12,500 nt of DNA, taken from contig NC_091551.1 in the NCBI RefSeq assembly GCF_042767895.1, positions 51,569,777 through 51,582,276 of the forward strand, in the 5' to 3' direction. A program made the position numbers and the translations under genes. The DNA is from Penaeus vannamei. Taxonomy: Eukaryota; Arthropoda; Malacostraca; Decapoda; Penaeidae. Shown one piece after another: positions 11,431 to 12,500 of the stretch (position 1 is the stretch's first letter; each line of letters opens with the position of its first letter). Below the pieces are notes generated by a model. That model ran no database searches and had not been told where the DNA came from. It saw only the letters and a program-made list of their open reading frames with translations.

Positions 11431-11745
11431 GTTTGAAACCTTAAAAAAATGAAGAGAGAGGGAGTTGGAAACCTTAAAAAATGAAGAGAGAGGGAGTTGG
11501 AAACCTTAAAAATAAAGAAAGAGGGAGTTAGAAACCTTAAAGATAAAGAAAGAGGGAGTTGGAAACCTTAAAAATAAAGAAAGAGGGAGTTGGAAACCTT
11601 AAAAATGGAGAAAGAGGGATTTGGAAACCTTAAAAATAAAGAAAGAGGGAGTTGGAAACCTTTAAAATAAAGAAAGAGGGATTTGGAAACCTTAAAAATG
11701 AAGAGAGAGGGACTTGGAAACCTTAAAAATGAAAAAAAAGAGGAA
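11431..11745. repeat. Array edge: degenerate terminal units
   Basis: Divergence rises toward the boundary: TTTGAAACC (11430s), a seven-A run (about 11443), GTTAGAAACC (about 11530), AAAGATAAAG, GGATTTGG (twice), CCTTTAAAATAAAG and GGACTTGG. The last recognisable unit runs into GAAAAAAAAGAGGAAGTG and the period is lost at about 11,745. Decay of terminal units is expected when exchange homogenises only the interior of an array. Confidence 0.85.
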
Positions 11746-12003
<258 letters not shown>

Positions 12004-12008
12004 GTCTA

Positions 12009-12040
12009 TCTCCTTCCCCCTCTCTCTCTCTCTTTCTCTC
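12009..12040. repeat. CT-rich pyrimidine tract
   Basis: The plus strand is pyrimidine only across this stretch, including a run of CT dinucleotides at about 12020-12033. On the minus strand it is a GA tract lying just downstream of the proposed exon. Confidence 0.9.
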
Positions 12041-12116
12041 ACCACCTATTAACCTCCCTTCCCAATCATCCTTTCCTTTAGTCCCTCCGTCAACATCAAA
12101 ACAAAAAGCAACCCCG
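12041..12116. other. Short AC/T-rich spacer, presumed intron
   Basis: This stretch between the pyrimidine tract and the donor site has no open frame with recognisable content and no repeat structure. It would be the first intron bases downstream of the exon. Confidence 0.4.
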
Positions 12117-12122
12117 ACTCAC
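12117..12122 (-). other. 5' splice donor of the exon (GTGAGT)
   Basis: On the minus strand the exon ends in GAGCTTG and is followed by GTGAGT, a full match to the intronic donor consensus. Reading through it in frame reaches a TGA within eight codons, which supports the coding sequence stopping at this point. Confidence 0.6.
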
Positions 12123-12289
12123 CAAGCTCCTATAGGACCCCAGGCACAGGAAGTAGGAAACAGCCAGGAGAGGTCCTTTCATTACGGAGGGAAGATGACA
12201 CCCGTGCGGGTCCCTCGACATCCGCAGCACGACTGAGGCCACCATAACCCCGATAACCAAGATCAGGAACTGCTGGCACACCATCAGGA
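12123..12289 (-). CDS. Probable internal exon of a Cys-loop (nicotinic-receptor-like) ion channel subunit, partial gene
   Basis: Seen: this 167-bp minus-strand stretch is bounded by a CCCTACAG acceptor and a GTGAGT donor and is open in one frame. It begins in phase 1 (two bases of a split codon), has 55 whole codons and ends in phase 0. It is more complex and GC-richer than its flanks. Residues 1-21 are hydrophobic (LMVCQQFLILVIGVMVASVV and one more L), one membrane helix; then RMSRDPHGCHLPSVMKG, then PLLAVSYFLCLGSYRSL. Family knowledge: nicotinic receptor M3 is followed by a His/Arg-rich turn, a D-P-x-G or similar step, a Met/Leu-Pro pair and a hydrophobic L-L-x(4)-F/W-L segment at the start of the M3-M4 loop; alpha7-like subunits match this order. 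Inference: it is an M3 exon of such a subunit. The helix to DP spacing is about five residues short against alpha7, so it may be a divergent paralogue or a relic. Other exons lie outside the window. Another multi-pass membrane protein is possible. Confidence 0.55.
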
Positions 12290-12316
12290 CTGTAGGGATC
12301 AAGTATATAAAATCAG
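12290..12316 (-). other. Candidate branch point and 3' splice site of the exon
   Basis: Read on the minus strand, CTGAT (12316-12312) fits the yUnAy branch consensus with its A at 12313. That A is 23 nt before the AG at 12291-12290, which ends CTTGATCCCTACAG. Spacing and sequence suit a real acceptor, although the pyrimidine tract between is short and interrupted by purines. Confidence 0.55.
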
Positions 12317-12337
12317 CTGTTATATGAGTAGATATCG

Positions 12338-12500
12338 TGGATGATAATGATAACAAAGAATATGGTAATAACGATGATGTGGATTCATGTTGTGGTGATA
12401 AGAATAATGGTGATGATGTTAATAGCGATGGAAGATAAAGATAATAATTAAGATGGTGATGATGACACTGGTACTAGGAATGACAAGGATTGTGATAGCG
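12338..12500. repeat. Degenerate GAT/AAT trinucleotide-rich DNA, open at the right edge
   Basis: Imperfect GAT, GATAAT and GGTGAT words recur (for example GATGATAATGATAA from 12339, GGTGATGATG near 12410, and GATGGTGATGATGA near 12452). It looks like an old, mutated trinucleotide microsatellite. It lies in the presumed intron upstream of the minus-strand exon and runs off the window. Confidence 0.7.

Larger units (their letters stand above)
1..11745. repeat. 31-bp minisatellite array, about 375 copies, open at the left edge
   Basis: The GGAAACC core recurs at 21, 52, 83 and so on, every 31 bp, to about 11,720. A typical consensus unit is 39-69; its landmarks are GAGAGAGGGAG, then TTGGAAACC, then TTAAAAATGAA. 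The consensus has 14 A, 10 G, 5 T and 2 C, so the plus strand is 77% purine with strong G over C skew. Unit length is 31 in most copies, 32 where the A-run has six A, and rarely 30 (for example GAGTGGGAACC near 4499 and 6362). Every unit carries TTAA, a TAA stop on both strands, and 31 is not divisible by 3, so all frames close about every 93 bp: the array is non-coding. The left end lies outside the window. Copy number is as assembled; arrays of this kind are easily collapsed or expanded by assembly. Confidence 0.98.

Noticed and set aside
1..11745. CRISPR array
   Set aside because: The whole 31-bp unit is conserved and there are no unique spacers between repeats, so this is a head-to-tail minisatellite.
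1..11745. Repeat protein encoded by the array
   Set aside because: TAA is present in each unit on both strands and the period is not a multiple of three, so no frame stays open for more than about 30 codons in consensus units.
1..11745. Telomeric repeat or transposon-derived array
   Set aside because: The unit does not match known short telomere motifs, and no terminal inverted repeats, target-site duplication or transposase-like sequence was seen at the visible edge.
12304..12312. TATATAAAA as a TATA box on the plus strand
   Set aside because: The match is good, but no initiator, downstream gene or other promoter signal follows, and it lies in the presumed intron upstream of the minus-strand exon, in AT-rich DNA.
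12096..12356. 86-residue minus-strand frame taken as a complete gene
   Set aside because: The start lies in degenerate GAT-rich DNA and the last residues follow a strong donor site. Only 12289-12123 looks like coding sequence, as an internal exon.

Overview
The window is animal-type nuclear DNA dominated by a single tandem array. About 94% of it (1 to about 11,745) is a minisatellite with a 31-bp unit, roughly 375 copies, which enters from the left edge already in phase and ends inside the window. No unit encodes anything: TTAA in every unit gives a TAA stop on both strands, and because 31 is not a multiple of 3 each reading frame meets a stop about every 93 bp.

The array is not uniform. Monomers differ at a few recurring sites: GAAGAGAG, GGAGAAAG, GAAGAAAG or GGAGAGAG; TTGGAAACC or TTGGGAACC; TTAAAAATGAAG or TTAGAAATAAAG; five or six A. 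These variants divide the array into blocks: 1-1685, 1686-2060, 2061-2860, 2861-7660, 7661-9245, 9246-10600, 10601-11430 and a decaying edge at 11431-11745. Rare marker mutations reveal higher-order duplications inside the array, with offsets of 1863, 497, 434, 344 and 283 bp.

The right-hand 750 bp is non-array DNA. It holds a G/T-rich strip, a compound (AC)27(AT)28 microsatellite, a pyrimidine tract, a more complex GC-richer island at about 12,110-12,300, and a degenerate GAT/AAT-rich stretch to the edge.

The main find in the flank is on the minus strand. Positions 12289 to 12123 look like an internal coding exon of 167 bp, with a branch-point candidate, a CCCTACAG acceptor and a perfect GTGAGT donor. 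Its 55 codons encode a hydrophobic helix followed by a segment resembling the M3 helix and the start of the M3-M4 loop of nicotinic-type Cys-loop receptors. If so, the minisatellite lies in the intron downstream of this exon and would be transcribed as its pyrimidine-rich strand.

The organism is a metazoan. Long AC/AT microsatellites, GAT-rich low-complexity DNA and very long minisatellites would fit an invertebrate such as a decapod crustacean or a mollusc, but that placement is a guess. No bacterial gene, RNA gene, CRISPR array or transposon was seen.
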